This document shows, in pieces, positions 23,701 through 38,245 of a stretch of 64,000 nt of DNA. The stretch is from Rhizophlyctis rosea. Taxonomy: Eukaryota > Chytridiomycota > Chytridiomycetes > Rhizophlyctidales > Rhizophlyctidaceae. Made by a program: the position numbers and the translations under genes. Numbering within the stretch: position 1 is the stretch's first letter; every line of letters starts with the position of its first letter. The DNA lies in the NCBI GenBank assembly GCA_027596075.1, contig JADGJC010000001.1, forward strand, positions 6,796 through 70,795, in the 5' to 3' direction. Below the pieces are notes generated by a model. The model had not been told where the DNA came from. It saw only the letters and a list, made by a program, of their open reading frames with translations, and searched no databases.

Positions 23701-23708
23701 TATAAAAG
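23701..23708 (+). promoter_or_regulatory. TATA box without an obvious gene
   Basis: A clean TATAAAAG lies 650 bases upstream of the RlmN-like ATG. It could start a long 5' leader or a non-coding transcript. Confidence 0.4.
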
Positions 23709-24352
23709 ACCAAGCACCCCCTTCACCCTTGTTCATTCTTCAGCACACCGTGTTTTGAGTAGCTTGCGTTACCTTCCCTCCCACTGACTGCGCTAACTTT
23801 CACAAGGGACTTTCGAGTCTCTTGTGGGCTCCTCAACGGGTCAAGACTCCAGGACCTGAACCTCGGTTCGGGTAGAGGTTCCCTGTTAAGAAGCTGTTGG
23901 CGAAATAATTGTAGCTCGGTTGGGGCACATAGCGACCTCAGAATTTTGGGCTTCGGTCCACACGGCGTTTGCTCTAATGCCACCATGTGTTTGCGGAATG
24001 TGACACCCGCCTGTCCCAAGTCAGGAAAAGGCAGAGGGGAGCATATATGTAGTATGGTGTTCCTTGTATGTAAAGTTGCGAATATATGTCAGTCAGCATA
24101 TTGACAGTGACGGCGGAAGGATAATTAAAATGCTTTTTTGCAAATTGTGTGATGCTCATGTTCATGATCACATTCATTTCAAAGTCCTGGCGCACAAACA
24201 GACATCCATAGATGGCTTTTTTTGTGGCGACAGCCATACGCCACGAAGTTAATTTTGGGTCCAGTTTCTCGATATTTTTGGCCACAGTTTTTGTTGGCCA
24301 TTCCTCCAACCCTGGTTCTTCCATTTCCCCTTCCAACCCATACCCTGCAAAA

Positions 24353-26019
24353 ATGGCACTAAAACGAGTCCTAAACCCCAAACCCCTCTTCGACGAAGAA
24401 GCAGTCCTCGAAGCCTTCGCCTCAGTAGGCATAAAACCCAAACAAGCAAAAACCCACGCAACAAAAATATGGCGTCTCTTCCTCCAACAAGGCGTCACCT
24501 CCTACGACGGCGTCCCTGAACTTCCCAAAGCCGCTCGCGAAATTCTCGAGAAAGAATTCACAGTCTCCACTTCGAAAGTCCTATCACGAACGGACGCCTC
24601 GGACGGGTCGACGACAAAGTTGCTGGTAGAGTTACAGGATGGGCAGCGGATCGAGAGTGTTATTATGAGATATGGGGACGTGGTTTTGGAGACGTATCCG
24701 GAGGAGGAGAAGAGGAAGCTTGTTGCTGATGATGAAGGGAAGGTGTCGTTTAGGAGTAATAAGAGGGCTACGTTGTGTGTTTCGAGTCAGGTTGGGTGTG
24801 CTATGGGGTGTACTTTTTGTGGTGAGTGTTGGGGTTCGTTGTGAGGATTGTCTTTGCACTTTTCACTTACAAGTCTTCATCCTCAGCAACGGGAACCATG
24901 GGACTATTGAGCAACCTATCATCAGGAGAAATTCTCGAGCAACTCATCCATGCAAACAAAGTTGAGAAGATTCGGAACATAGTGTTTATGGGTATGGGCG
25001 AACCTTTGGACAACTACGACGCCGTTCTATCAGCGATCAAAGGCATGGTCGACACGAGTCGGTAAGTCTCTCCCACCATCATTCTCTCAAACTCTCATCC
25101 CTTCTCACATGCAATACTCCAGCTTCTCCCTCTCCCCCCACCGCATCTCCGTCTCAACCGTCGGCGTCATCCCCCGCATCCACGCCCTCCAACGCGACGC
25201 CCCAGACGTCGGTCTAGCCCTCTCCCTCCACGCCCCAACCCAATCCCTCCGCACCCAAATTGTCCCCACCGCCAAAGCGTGGCCCATCGACCGCATCATG
25301 GCCGCAACCGACGCCTTTATCGCTAACCAAAACGCTAAGATCAAAAGCCATAACAGGCGGAAACACGTGTTGGTGGAGTATGTCATGATCGCAGATGTGA
25401 ATGATACTGTGGAGGTTGCGCATCAGCTGGGGGAGTTGTTGAAGGGGAGAGATGTGTTGTTGAACTTAATTCCGTGAGTGATTTTATTCAGACAGTTCTG
25501 GTCGTTGGGTTTGAATCAAGAACTAAGTGATGCCCATCTTTCATGACATTCAGATACAACCCAACAGCCGTCCCCCACGACTACAAAGCCCCATCCACAG
25601 AAGCAAAAGCAACCTTCGTTGACATTGTTCGCAACCAATACGGCGTACACACCCTCCTTCGTCAAACCCTCGGACAAGACGTATCGAGTGCATGTGGACA
25701 GCTCGTGATTGATAGTCAGAAGGCGTCGAGTTGTGGGAGTGGGGGGGGACATGAACATGATGAGAAGAAGAGGAGGATTGGGACGCCGGATTTGGAGGAT
25801 CTGGTTTGTGTGGGGAAGGGGGTGGAGAAGCCTGTGCCTGGGACGCGGAGGAGGAGGGAGAAGAGTGTGGAGGCGGTGGAGGAGAAGGTTGGGGAGAAGG
25901 GTGTGGTTGGGAGTGTTACGGATGGGAGGGCTGCGGTGGTTGGATATGCGTTGGCTGGACTTGCTGTTCTTGTTGTTGCGAGAATAGGATGGAAGCTGAT
26001 TCGGTCGAGGGCACGGTGA
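24353..26019 (+). CDS. RlmN/Cfr-family radical-SAM RNA methyltransferase with a C-terminal membrane helix
   Basis: RlmN enzymes methylate C2 of adenosine in rRNA and tRNA by a radical, Cys-relay mechanism. Four exons (24353-24821, 24887-25061, 25123-25473, 25554-26019) give 486 residues. The N-terminal helical domain leads to LCVSSQVGCAMGCTFCATG, which contains the CxxxCxxC cluster ligands and the Cys seven residues before them. Then come GEILEQL, VFMGMGEPLDNYD, SVSTVGVIPRI, LALSLHAP, HVLVEYVMI.DVND, LIPYNP and SSACGQL, the last carrying the second catalytic Cys. All key residues are present. A charged linker of about 80 residues follows, then a hydrophobic helix (VVGYALAGLAVLVVARIGW) and a short basic tail, as in tail-anchored proteins. 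That extension is absent from bacterial RlmN. Confidence 0.95.
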
Positions 26020-26159
26020 TACCTCGATTTCTGTAGGTGGAGCATCAAACATGTAGATATCTTTTGTGTGCACACCGTACGGGCCGTATGTGGTTTGTTG
26101 TCTTTTTTTGTATATGTCACATGTATTTTGTTTTGTTCAATAGTATTTACAAGATGATT

Positions 26160-27381
26160 TTATTTGCGAGTGATAGTAGCCGAGATGTAACCTGAATGGT
26201 CGTAAAGAGTGACACATCAGCATGCAATATCTTGATAATGGCGTAAGAGTGACTGAACATACCAGATGGATCTGCTACTGGGTAGAAGACTTCCGCCTGG
26301 TCCCCCTTGTTCTCCAGCCCAAACCGCTCAATATCGTACAAGAAGACGTGCTGGATTTGTATTGGTCAATCACTGCTGCTCCAGCGCACATACAACGACG
26401 CAATGAACACAACTCGCATGCATACTTTATTAGGCAACACAAACGAGACTTCCTTCACCACCTCAAAGTGCTTAAGGATCGTGTCGCCCACACGGTACAG
26501 CGTGTTTTGCACAGACGGCGAATCATGGTTAGCAAAGATATCAAGCGTCATCTGCTTCACGCCCTTGAATGCTCGGTCGTACGGGATGTCCTCCAGAGGC
26601 GATTTAGCCGACTCTGACAGTGTCTCCTCCAGGGGTCCAAAGCTCCACGTCGCGTCAATGTTGGTGGAGAAGATGCGGTCGGACATTGGAGGGAGGGTTG
26701 TGTATTTGTCGGTGTGGTAGTTTTCAAAGCTCGAGCCGGTGGTTTTGAGGACGTAGAGATCTTTTAGGCCGGAGGTGAGTTGGTATTTGATTGTATCGGG
26801 CTTTGAGACGCGGGTCCCGACCAAGCGCGTGGTGCGCTTGTCGTCTCCGGCGCGGAAGAAGGAGTGGGGGTGTTCTTTTGTGGCAGGAGAGGATTCGAAT
26901 GCGGTGCCTGTGGTGGTGTCGGTGGTGGGTTCGTAAGTGGTAGTGAGGATGCGGGTCCAGTTGTGGGCTTCGATAAGGACATCGACTTCGGATACGTGGG
27001 AGTATGTTGTGAGGAAGTGGATTACGATTTCGCGTGCGAAGAGCTCGATGGTTTCTAGGGAGGGTTGTTTGGCCTTTTTGGCCAAGATGTAGACTGTGTT
27101 CTTGACTACATGGAGGAAGCTTGTTTAGAGGGCCCTGCCCAGTGAACACGTTCAAAACCACGAGCACTCAAGATGTCACCTGTATCAGTCGGGACGACCA
27201 AGCTGTTATCGGCTTTTGTGTATGACGCCTCGAACTCGCCGCCAAGGAGGACTCGCACCGTCAGCTCTTGGACAGTCTGATGCTTGAGATGCGGACAGGC
27301 AGGGTCTGGTTCTGTACGCGTAACCTTGACAAGGCGGACCTTATCCTTGCCGTATTGCTGCTTCGCGAGAATCGTGGTCAT
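26160..27381 (-). CDS. Uricase (urate oxidase)
   Basis: Uricase oxidises urate to 5-hydroxyisourate in purine breakdown, usually in peroxisomes. The gene has three or four exons. The N-terminus (MTTILAKQQYGKDKVRLVKV) is typical, followed by VPTDTVKNTVYILAKK (a conserved active-site stretch with Thr and Lys) split by an intron. Later come VLIEAHNWTRI, the GLKDLYVLKTTGSSFENY motif (urate-binding Phe region) and DRIFSTNIDATW. The C-terminal exon reads DPSGYISATITRK then TAA at 26160-26162. It therefore lacks a clear SKL-type peroxisomal signal. A TATAAAG box sits about 80 bases upstream of the ATG. Divergent from SR140. Confidence 0.95.
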
Positions 27382-27845
27382 TGTTCAACAGGGGTTGATA
27401 ACTGAATAGTAAAGGGGGACTGCAGGCGAACACGAAGGTAGAGTTCAAGAGTGAGGAGATCCCTTTATATTGTATTGATTGTTTGTTTACAAGGAACAGT
27501 CGAGTAAGATGGGTAGCTAATAATACGCAGTCAGCAGGGAGTGAAGTGGGTAGGCGAGACGCGCGTTCCCGGTGATAAGTTCGCGATAGGCGATTGGGAG
27601 GCAGAACTGGACCCCGAGCGCTTCCCTGGTCCGAAATTTCTTGGACAACTCAGCCCTGACAGATTACGTTGTGGCGGTGGCGGTGGCTTCAAGCCCACTG
27701 CCCTCGTGTGGCTGTCAATGTTGACTGGGCCACAAAGCCCCATCCCGTGCCACCCGCCATGAAACCCGTCCTGCCCTTGAGAGCCCAAACTTCATTCGAA
27801 TGCCAACGCTGAGACTGACAATAGCAACATTATAGTGAGCGACTT
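27382..27845. other. Divergent promoter region
   Basis: 464 bases between uricase and SR140. It contains the uricase TATA box. Overlapping open frames on both strands have no protein character. Confidence 0.5.
27463..27469 (-). promoter_or_regulatory. TATA box of the uricase gene
   Basis: TATAAAG on the minus strand, about 80 bases before the uricase ATG. Confidence 0.5.
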
Positions 27846-30681
<2,836 letters not shown>

Positions 30682-30838
30682 TATATCCTGACCATGTGGG
30701 CCATTGCCTCAATGGCTTTATCTACAAATCTATTGTATCATGCTGGTTGAGTGAGAGTACTAAGTATCAAGCAAAATCCGAAAAGTCATCTCTATAACAG
30801 CAGGGAGCTACGGTGTGACTGAATTGGAAGTCTTTCCA

Positions 30839-31970
30839 TCACGTCTTCAGGAATTGGTCCACCCTGTTCTTCCTTCGAGCCGCAAACTGATAATCGTTGT
30901 TGATGGAAAGAGGGACATTAGCAAAATTCGTCAGTAAACGACTTTGCCCGGAATACGCGTGAATGCGCGTGACAATAAGAGTTTGACGGCGTGGGACAAA
31001 CTCACCGCATCATACCCATCCAATTCACTCAGTTCATTCTCTCCAAAGCTCGTATTATTCTGCACATCAATCTGCGTCACGGGCGTCAAGAACAATATAG
31101 ACGCAGGGAATGCAGCGCCGCCAGCAAGATTGTTATGTGCCAACTTAATGGTCTTCACCACCGGCAGAACTTGTGCCCATTCAGGCTGAACAACCGTCAA
31201 ATGATTATACTCAAGGTTCAACTCCTCCAACGATTGCAGGGAGGATGACGTATCGGGTTCCGGAAGGGAGAGCAAGCCGTTGTGCGAGACGTCGAGGACG
31301 ACGAGGGCTTTCAGGTGTGTTATTGTTTGGGGGATGGTCACGAGGGCGTTGTGGGAGATGAGGAGGCTTTTGAGGGATGTTAAGGAGGTAATTTCGGAAG
31401 GGAGGGTTTTGATGGTGTTGTGGGAGAGGTTTAGGGTTGTTAGGGTTCTTAGGGAAAGGATTGGGGGAGGAAAGTTTGAGAAGGTGTTGTGGGAGAGGGA
31501 GAGGAATTTGATTGTTGTGAAGGTTGACAGGTCGGGTGGGCTGTGTATGAAGGGATATGAGGATTGCGTGCATTGAGAAAATGCAAGTGCAAACTGTATA
31601 TGAACTTACAGGACTGTGAGTTTGTTCTTTGATCTGGGATGGGGAAGAGCAAGGTATGGAGACGTCAGTCTCCGAAGTACTTGATTGCCAGTGGAAAAAT
31701 GAAAACATCCTATGCTCCAACGAAAGACGAACACCCACTGCGACCCTCAGCTACTCACAAGTCCAAATTCTTCAAAGTCTTGATAGCGAGTATCTTCTCC
31801 GGAATTTCCTTCAGCTTAGCGTCGGTCAAGGTCACGATTCCTACAAAACGACACTGTAAGCTTTTAAGGTTTTCCTCAACCCCACGGCCATTCGCTCATG
31901 ACCTACCCGTCTTTCCCGCCCTATCAAGACGGTCCCCCATATGCTTCTTCGATGATTGCGTGTTACCCAT
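30839..31970 (-). CDS. LRRC57-like leucine-rich repeat protein
   Basis: A small LRR protein of the LRRC57 type. Exon 1 (31907-31970) encodes MGNTQSSKKHMGDRLDRAGK; its MGN start is a good N-myristoylation signal, as in LRRC57, which suggests membrane attachment. Exon 2 continues GIVTLTDAKLKEIPEKILAI, and typical 22-23-residue LRRs follow across small exons (for example VVLDVSHNGLLSLP, LEELNLEYNHLTVV, TIKLAHNNLAG). The C-terminal cap reads LSELDGYDA and, after an intron with gtgagt…ttatcag, FAARRKNRVDQFLKT and TGA at 30839-30841. This matches the 'LRELEGYDKYMERF' end of the family. Molecular role unknown. Confidence 0.88.
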
Positions 31971-33094
31971 GTCGGTCTATTGTTTACTATCTGATCGAAT
32001 AGCCGATTGATTGCTTTCCTTCTAATGTAAACAAAAGGTGTAGGTGCTATTGAGAAATCCACGAAAGTGATAGGCAGTGAGAGGAGGAGAAACGAGGACC
32101 AATTGGCGCGGACCTGCGCCTGGCCAGCACATCAGCGTGACATGTGCATGGGCTGGGCTTGCTCCGAGATTGCGGTCGTACCAAAGAGTTCCTGTGGCTC
32201 TGGGCGCAGTTGGTCTGTTGGTTGCATTTTCAATTTGTGTCACAAAATGTCGGGTTGATTTCACGTGACCTTGGGTGGGACGCTTTCACATCGGCTCCAA
32301 GCAGGTGAACATCTGCTTACGTGTCGACGCTCTTTTTACCTTCCTGTTATGGACGGTGAGGTTCCATATTGTTCTTCGTATTACAGCGTGCTGGCGGGCG
32401 CAGTGATGAGTAACCAGGGGTGTCTCTTCATTACGATGAATCATGAATCAGTCGGATCTGTGGACAAGGTGGACAAATGGTGTCCGAAACAGCCTATTGG
32501 ATGGCTGGTCGGTGTTTCTGCAGAATGGGCCGAGATGCACGTCATGCGCCCATGCAAAACCCGACACACGAAAGGGCGCGAAATCAAAATTCATTCGACT
32601 GCGCACCCATTTTTCCAGGATTCGGAGATCGGACATCCCATATGGGGACCACGCGAGTTGTAGGCCTGGGCCGATGGTGTGGAAGTTGTCACAATTGTCA
32701 ATTGGATGAAGAGAAGAAGCATTTGCAAGGGCAATGCAATGGTGGGAATGAGACATTCCTGATTGCAAAGCATCAACCTCAGAGAAAAGACAAGTTGAAC
32801 CAGACGAAACAAAGTAGTGTACGAGGTAGGAAAGTCGTTATTTAAACCACCCCCCCGATGGGAATCTGTCTCCTTTTGACTGCAACGACTCAAGGGGTGG
32901 TGCTGTGCTCTATATTGGGATCACCCATCGACCCACCCCTCTCCGTTTCCTGTTCGCACCACCAACCATAAAAACTGCTCGGACAACCTCACATACTCTT
33001 CTTGCACTGCCGACTTTGTATCGACAATTCATTTAATTTTACCGCACCTTACGGCAAACCATCAGAAGAACCCATCTCTAGCAACGAAGCGACC
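31971..33094. other. Intergenic, promoter of the Ser-rich gene
   Basis: About 1.1 kb between divergent genes. A CATAAAAA box lies near 32968, about 125 bases before the next ATG. Overlapping short frames have no protein character. Confidence 0.45.
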
Positions 33095-35111
33095 ATGCCC
33101 GCCGAGCTGAGACATAAGCCTTCAATCCAAAATCTGCTCAGTCCAATTTTGACAGGATGGCTCCCAGCGTCATCAACACGGAGGAAGGATGGGACATCCA
33201 ACATGGTCGGGAAGGCTTCTCGCTCCTCGCCTATGCTTAGACTGGAGACTTCTAGGAATGAAACTGATCAGCCTGACCACCGTTTGCCTGAGCAACCTAT
33301 CCGTTCATCCACGCCGGGTAAGTTGGGCGTGGGAAACTTGACAACACAATTTTATGATGAAGAACTTATGTTCGTTAACAACAGAACCAGAACATGTGAC
33401 TGTACGGAACCTCCGCAGATGTGCAACTGTTCCAGACCTCCAAGCAATTGCAGATGAAAACGTCCTAGTCGCACCCGAACTCCCCTCAAATGCACTCTCG
33501 CGCACACCAAGCCGCCGATCGCCACGCAAATTGTCCATAAGCACCTTATCGTCCTTTGCCTCCAGCTCTCCCCTCCAAAGAACGAAGAATATTAGCAGGA
33601 GCGGTTCCCTACGATCTTGGCGACGCCGGCGCTCATCAGTCCCTGACTCGGCAGTCGTCTTCAACTCGGTAGCTTCTTCCATCAGAGAATTGGACGGAGA
33701 TGAATCTCAGGCTTCTCGACCAACCTCCTTCCAAAGCTCCATCCAAAACCCATCTCTTGCACGCTCCGGCAACTCCAGCCTTACCCCGTCTGTCAATGGA
33801 TCTGTCATAGCTCCATCAACAACAACATTGGAGGATCAGCTTGTATGCATGTCACTTTTACAGCGCAGCAACTCTGTTTCATCGATGGCCCGCAGCCCAT
33901 CGACTCCGACCATTCTTCTGAATGGATTGGCTGACACGGAGCCCGAGCTGCCCGAGCTACCAGAAGAGCACTTCGACGACTTCGATATCAACCTAGCGGA
34001 TACAATCAAATACCACACCAAAACGACAACACTTCTGAACGTCACAGAAGAAACCATATACCCGGCATCACACCTTGATGAAGCCCAATCATACCCTTCC
34101 TTGTGCAGATCAGTAAAATCGGTAGTCATCCACTCGGAGACCATCACCACCGTGAAACGCACAGCATCACAACTATCCCGCCACCGTTTCAGCGCCGAAT
34201 CGTCCACCTCTGCGTCCTCCACTGACGATGAGCCCAACACGCCCGCAACGCCTTCCTACCCGCTTCCCCGTCGTAGCCAATCCTTCGACGAAACCTCCAC
34301 CGTGCGACACTTCCCAGCGCAATACGCACTGAACCGGCTCCGCCAACAAGAATCGACAACCTCCATCTCTACTAACGCCGCATCCTTGATGACGCTCGAC
34401 ACCACCGACCCGCAGCCGAAGAAGAGGCACCCTGTCGTCAAGGCCATGCGGCGGCTGCACAAGAGTGCATCCATGGTTGGACTGTGGGCGGCGGCTCGCG
34501 TGGGGTTGAATAAGGACAAGGAGAAGAAGGAGGGTGGTGTGTATGGTGATCAAGTGGAGAAGAAGACAACGGGGAGCACCGTCAGTTTTGCTACGCCCAC
34601 AATCACTCATACTTCGTCATTGAGCAAGTCCTTCCACGTGAAATGGCAGCCGGATGATGCGTCGCGTCGTACGTCGATGGTGGTCAAGGAGAAGGTTGCG
34701 GCACATATCGGAAAAGGAGGGGAAGATGTGAGCGCTAGCTACAGATTAGTTCTTGCAGCCGTTCAAAACGATAGCACCGCTCCCGTTGTGCCATCATCCC
34801 ACCACCTCCGCTCCGACTCCAACGCATCTCAAACCACCGTTCTGGCGCCCATTTCCGAAACCACCGATGCGACCCCGTCCACACCCCCACTCTACACTTC
34901 CTCTCAAAAGGAATGGGCCTCCCTCCTGCTTACTTCCTCCCCCCCGTCACCCGCATCAGAGAAGTTCAAAAACGACTATTTCGACGCGGACAACACTGGG
35001 GCGCACTTGGTGTGTCGGGAGGCCGATGGCGGACAGGCGAGGACGATCCCGCCACCTGCTGGGAATGGGTGGAAGGTTGTTTGGAGGCGGTTGGGTGTTA
35101 ATGGGATCTAA
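33095..35111 (+). CDS. Disordered Ser/Thr/Pro-rich protein of unknown function
   Basis: Two exons (33095-33317 and 33385-35111) give 649 residues. The protein is rich in Ser, Thr, Pro and Arg with many SP and RxxS phospho-like sites and no membrane helix. Short ordered islands are VTVRNLRRCATVPDLQAI (near residue 80), an acidic ELPELPEEHFDDFDINL and a basic KKRHPVVKAMRRLHKSAS near residue 420. I recognise no family. Such proteins are often fungal regulatory or cell-cortex factors. The stop TAA is at 35109-35111, just before the poor-quality gap region, and the reading frame looks complete. Confidence 0.75.
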
Positions 35112-36056
35112 TGCTGCTGTCCTAATATTACGTTAGGTTGTAGATGTTTGAATGGAGTTTTATATTGTAGATAGCGTAACGAGAAGAGTATATAGTTTTC
35201 TAGCCCTTTTTTTAGTTTGAATATTGCTCGGGGGGGGGGGGCGGCCCCCGGCGGCGGGGGGGGGTGGGGGGGGTGGGGGGTTGTGTGTGGGGGGANNNNN
35301 NNNNNTTTTATGTTTTTATGGTTTTTTTTATTTTTTTTTTCGTAACGTGAATTGTATATTTTTTTCTATCCCTTTTTTTTTTTTTAATTTTTTTCCCCCC
35401 CCCCCCCCCCCCCTTTCTTTTTACGATATTACCTTTATATGCAAATACGATCTTAGCGTCCGGATTCTCGAATTATGAAAAGCGGTTTATTTTTACGCTT
35501 TATGTTAGAAAAACTTTTAATACAGTGCGGTTTAGATGGATGTTCCTCGAGTGGACTTTGTTTGGAGATTGACTGCATTTGTCTTTTCATTTGGTCGCGG
35601 CTTTTTTGATGATTGCTCGTCATTTGGCAAAGGTACTGGAATACGGTATCTTCGATGTCCATTGGAGTCCAAATTTCCTTCAACAGCTGGCGTGGGCATG
35701 ATGGATGGATTCCAAATATGAGGAGAACATTTTGTTACTCGTCTGCCAGAACTTTGACATATTTCGCCAACGTCCAACACGACAGAAAACTTTGGCATGA
35801 TTGGCGAATTTGGGCAAGGTAGGCCCAGCGTCATGGATGATTGAGCAGCACTTTCAAGGAAAGGAGAAGAGGGATCTCAGATTTGGAGGAGGTCGGCTTT
35901 CAAGACTTGGCGGCCCAAGCCCCAACGCGTCCCCCAGGGCTGAACACCGTGCGACATGTCTCCTTCCACCAGATCCAACCCCAAGTCTACAAACAACTCC
36001 AGCAGAATCTCACCTGCTGCCCAACTTCACGACTTCAATCTCAGACATCTCAAAAC
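35112..36056. other. Intergenic with assembly gap
   Basis: About 0.9 kb holding the homopolymer-flanked N gap and the 5' region of the HET gene. No gene is supported; the gap could hide sequence of unknown length. Confidence 0.6.
35230..35413. other. Assembly gap (10 N) in G and T/C homopolymers
   Basis: Ten N at 35296-35305 are preceded by G-rich runs and followed by T runs and an 18-base C run. This looks like a scaffold join of low-quality contig ends. The true distance is unknown. Confidence 0.9.
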
Positions 36057-37898
36057 ATGACTTCAAATTCAGCAACTGACGAACATACTACTAACGAATC
36101 GGACCTTCAAAATCCAAAACCCCGCCGTTCAAAACCCAAAGACCCCCTCCACTGGGACTCCTCCGACTCAGAAACCGAAACATCCCTCCACCACGCCTAC
36201 AAAACCCACGAAGACCACCTCGCAAAACTCTCCCCACTCCACAACCTCTCACCGCCCCTTCCTCCCACCCGTCTAGTCTCAGTCCTCGACCGCCGCCTAA
36301 TAATCGCACCCGACACCACCGAAGTCCCGTACTGGGCAATATCGCATACATGGCATTGGGGAACAGAGCCTTGGCGCCCAGATGTGTATGGGGTCGAATG
36401 GGAGTGCACGGCCATGGATGCTGGAGCGTTAGAGTACCTGTTTGAGATTGCGGAAGAGATTGGGGTGAAGTTTTTTTGGTTGGATTGTTTGTGTATTGAT
36501 CAAAGGGGGGAGGGGGATAAGGAGAAGGTAGTGGACGCTTTTTTCATTCGGCGCTTTTGGTTCTGATGGCCTATTGCGAAGGTTGTTATCCTCACAAACA
36601 AACTCCACACATAGGAAGTAATTAAGATGTCAGATTACTACCGCGGGGCTACTTCCACTTTAACATTCCTTGGCGGCATCAAGGGACCTTGCGATATCGT
36701 TGCTACTGTTCGCACACCGCCGTCTTCAGATGAGTCCTCTGGGTCCCAAGCAGCACCCAACAGCACAGTCCCCAACTTCAGCCTATCCAAATGGTTCACT
36801 CGGGTATGGACGCTCCAAGAGGCGGTCCTGTCCCACAACTTAGTCTTCTACCGCGGCCGTGATGCAGATGGTCAACATACAACAAGTACAACCGCCGAAA
36901 TTCTCCTCCAACTTTGCCATCTGTGCTATGACAAAGACGTGCAACTCGCTGACCACGACTGGCACCGCCTGTCTGCAGTCGTGAGAACCCTTACAAGAGA
37001 TGCCAAAGTTCTCCGCCCCGCTGCTCTATTCGAGGTTGTTTCCCACAGAAATTGCTCGGTGGAGGAAGACAAGGTGTATGGGCTGTTGGGAATGCTGCCA
37101 ATGACAAAGCCACCCAGTATACGCTACGGAGTTGGGTCGATCGGTGCAGTGGGTGACGCATTATTTGTCCTATACCCCGAACACATAGCAGAAGTGTTGC
37201 TCCTGACCGCATGGGGCCGAGCAAAAGATGGCGACGTCAATGCAAGCTCCTTCCTCCCCGACCTCCACAGACCCTTAGTGACGCACGACCCACTGAAGAA
37301 GCTCTTCACCGGTTTCTGGATCCCCATGACGCTGCTTCCAAGAGACGAACCCAACACCCCTGCTCTTCTCATCCCACAAGCCCTCATATGGGAATGCCCA
37401 CTAAAACCCCGCGGCGGCGAAAACTCCCTCCTAATCGAAACCGAAAGCCACAGACCATCCTCCAACGACCCCACCCGTCAAGCTTGGCTAACTAATACCT
37501 ACCGCGCCCGCACTGCAACTCATCTTGAGCAAGCATTACGAGCATACACTGAGGAAGCGGCCGCTGACACTCTGAAGCAGCAGATGAAAGCTCTCAACTT
37601 GAAAACAACATTCGAATGGAACTACCGTTACTGCGAACATGGGGACGGACTGCTAGGGTTCTTGGCACCTCAGGCGTTTGTTGGGACGGTGGATTTGATG
37701 ATTGCGTTGAAGACTTCGCAGGCGGATGGGAAGGGGAAGTTGGTTGATGAATTTGGGGTGCCGGTTATCTTGGGACGGTGGAAGGGTGGGGAGGTTGGGA
37801 AGGAAAGGAGGGAAGTGGAGGTTGTTGGATGCTGTTTGTTTGATGCCGGTCCGAAGAAGATGGGGTGGAGGGTTTTGGAGGATGTCACGTTGATCTGA
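36057..37898 (+). CDS. HET-domain protein
   Basis: HET domains drive heterokaryon incompatibility and related cell-death responses in filamentous fungi. Two exons (36057-36527 and 36615-37898) give 584 residues. After a charged, disordered N-terminus of about 90 residues the domain blocks appear in order: VPYWAISHTW, FFWLDCLCIDQ with an adjacent charged loop, EVIKMSDYYRGATSTLTFL and WFTRVWTLQEAVLS. The domain's conserved Trp/Cys/Asp residues are present. The remaining 330 residues are the usual variable effector part and show HRNCSVEEDKVYGLLGM, also common in this family. No NACHT, WD or other partner domain is attached and no second HET gene is in the window. Confidence 0.93.
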
Positions 37899-38129
37899 AT
37901 GTGGATTTCTCCTTTGGAAAAGTAGGCAGCTGTTGTTGCAAACGTCAGTTTCATTGAGCAGATCCCCAAAAGAAGGACAAGTGTAATTCATGCACTTCGG
38001 CACACCCAAACAATGGAAAATTGCCTGGTCCTGGGTACCAACCATAAATTTCAGATCCAATGCACTTCGTGCACAGGCACAATAAACTATGCCACAAGCA
38101 CAGGCAATTGGAATATATTATGTATAGTA

Positions 38130-38200
38130 CAAGCACAAGCAATTATAAAAGAGATGTGTAGTACAAGCACAACCATGTATAGTACAAGCACGACCAACGG
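38130..38200. repeat. Imperfect tandem 'gtacaagcacaa' array
   Basis: Three close copies of a unit around 'gtagtacaagcacaacc' and looser copies before and after, in AC-rich sequence. Confidence 0.5.
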
Positions 38201-38245
38201 CAGTGTACAGTACAAAAGTTCATCGACGAATTTTGGAGCAGTTGA

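Larger units (their letters stand above)
22747..24352. other. Intergenic region with tRNA-like and repeat sequence
   Basis: About 1.6 kb between TDP1 and the RlmN-like gene. It holds the possible tRNA at 23020-23088, a tRNA 3'-end-like fragment around 22950-22975, four 18-bp tandem repeats and a TATA box at 23701. I see no protein gene. Confidence 0.55.

Noticed and set aside
32443..32845. Overlapping plus frames before the Ser-rich gene
   Set aside because: Three frames open at once with no codon bias or family motif; treated as intergenic.
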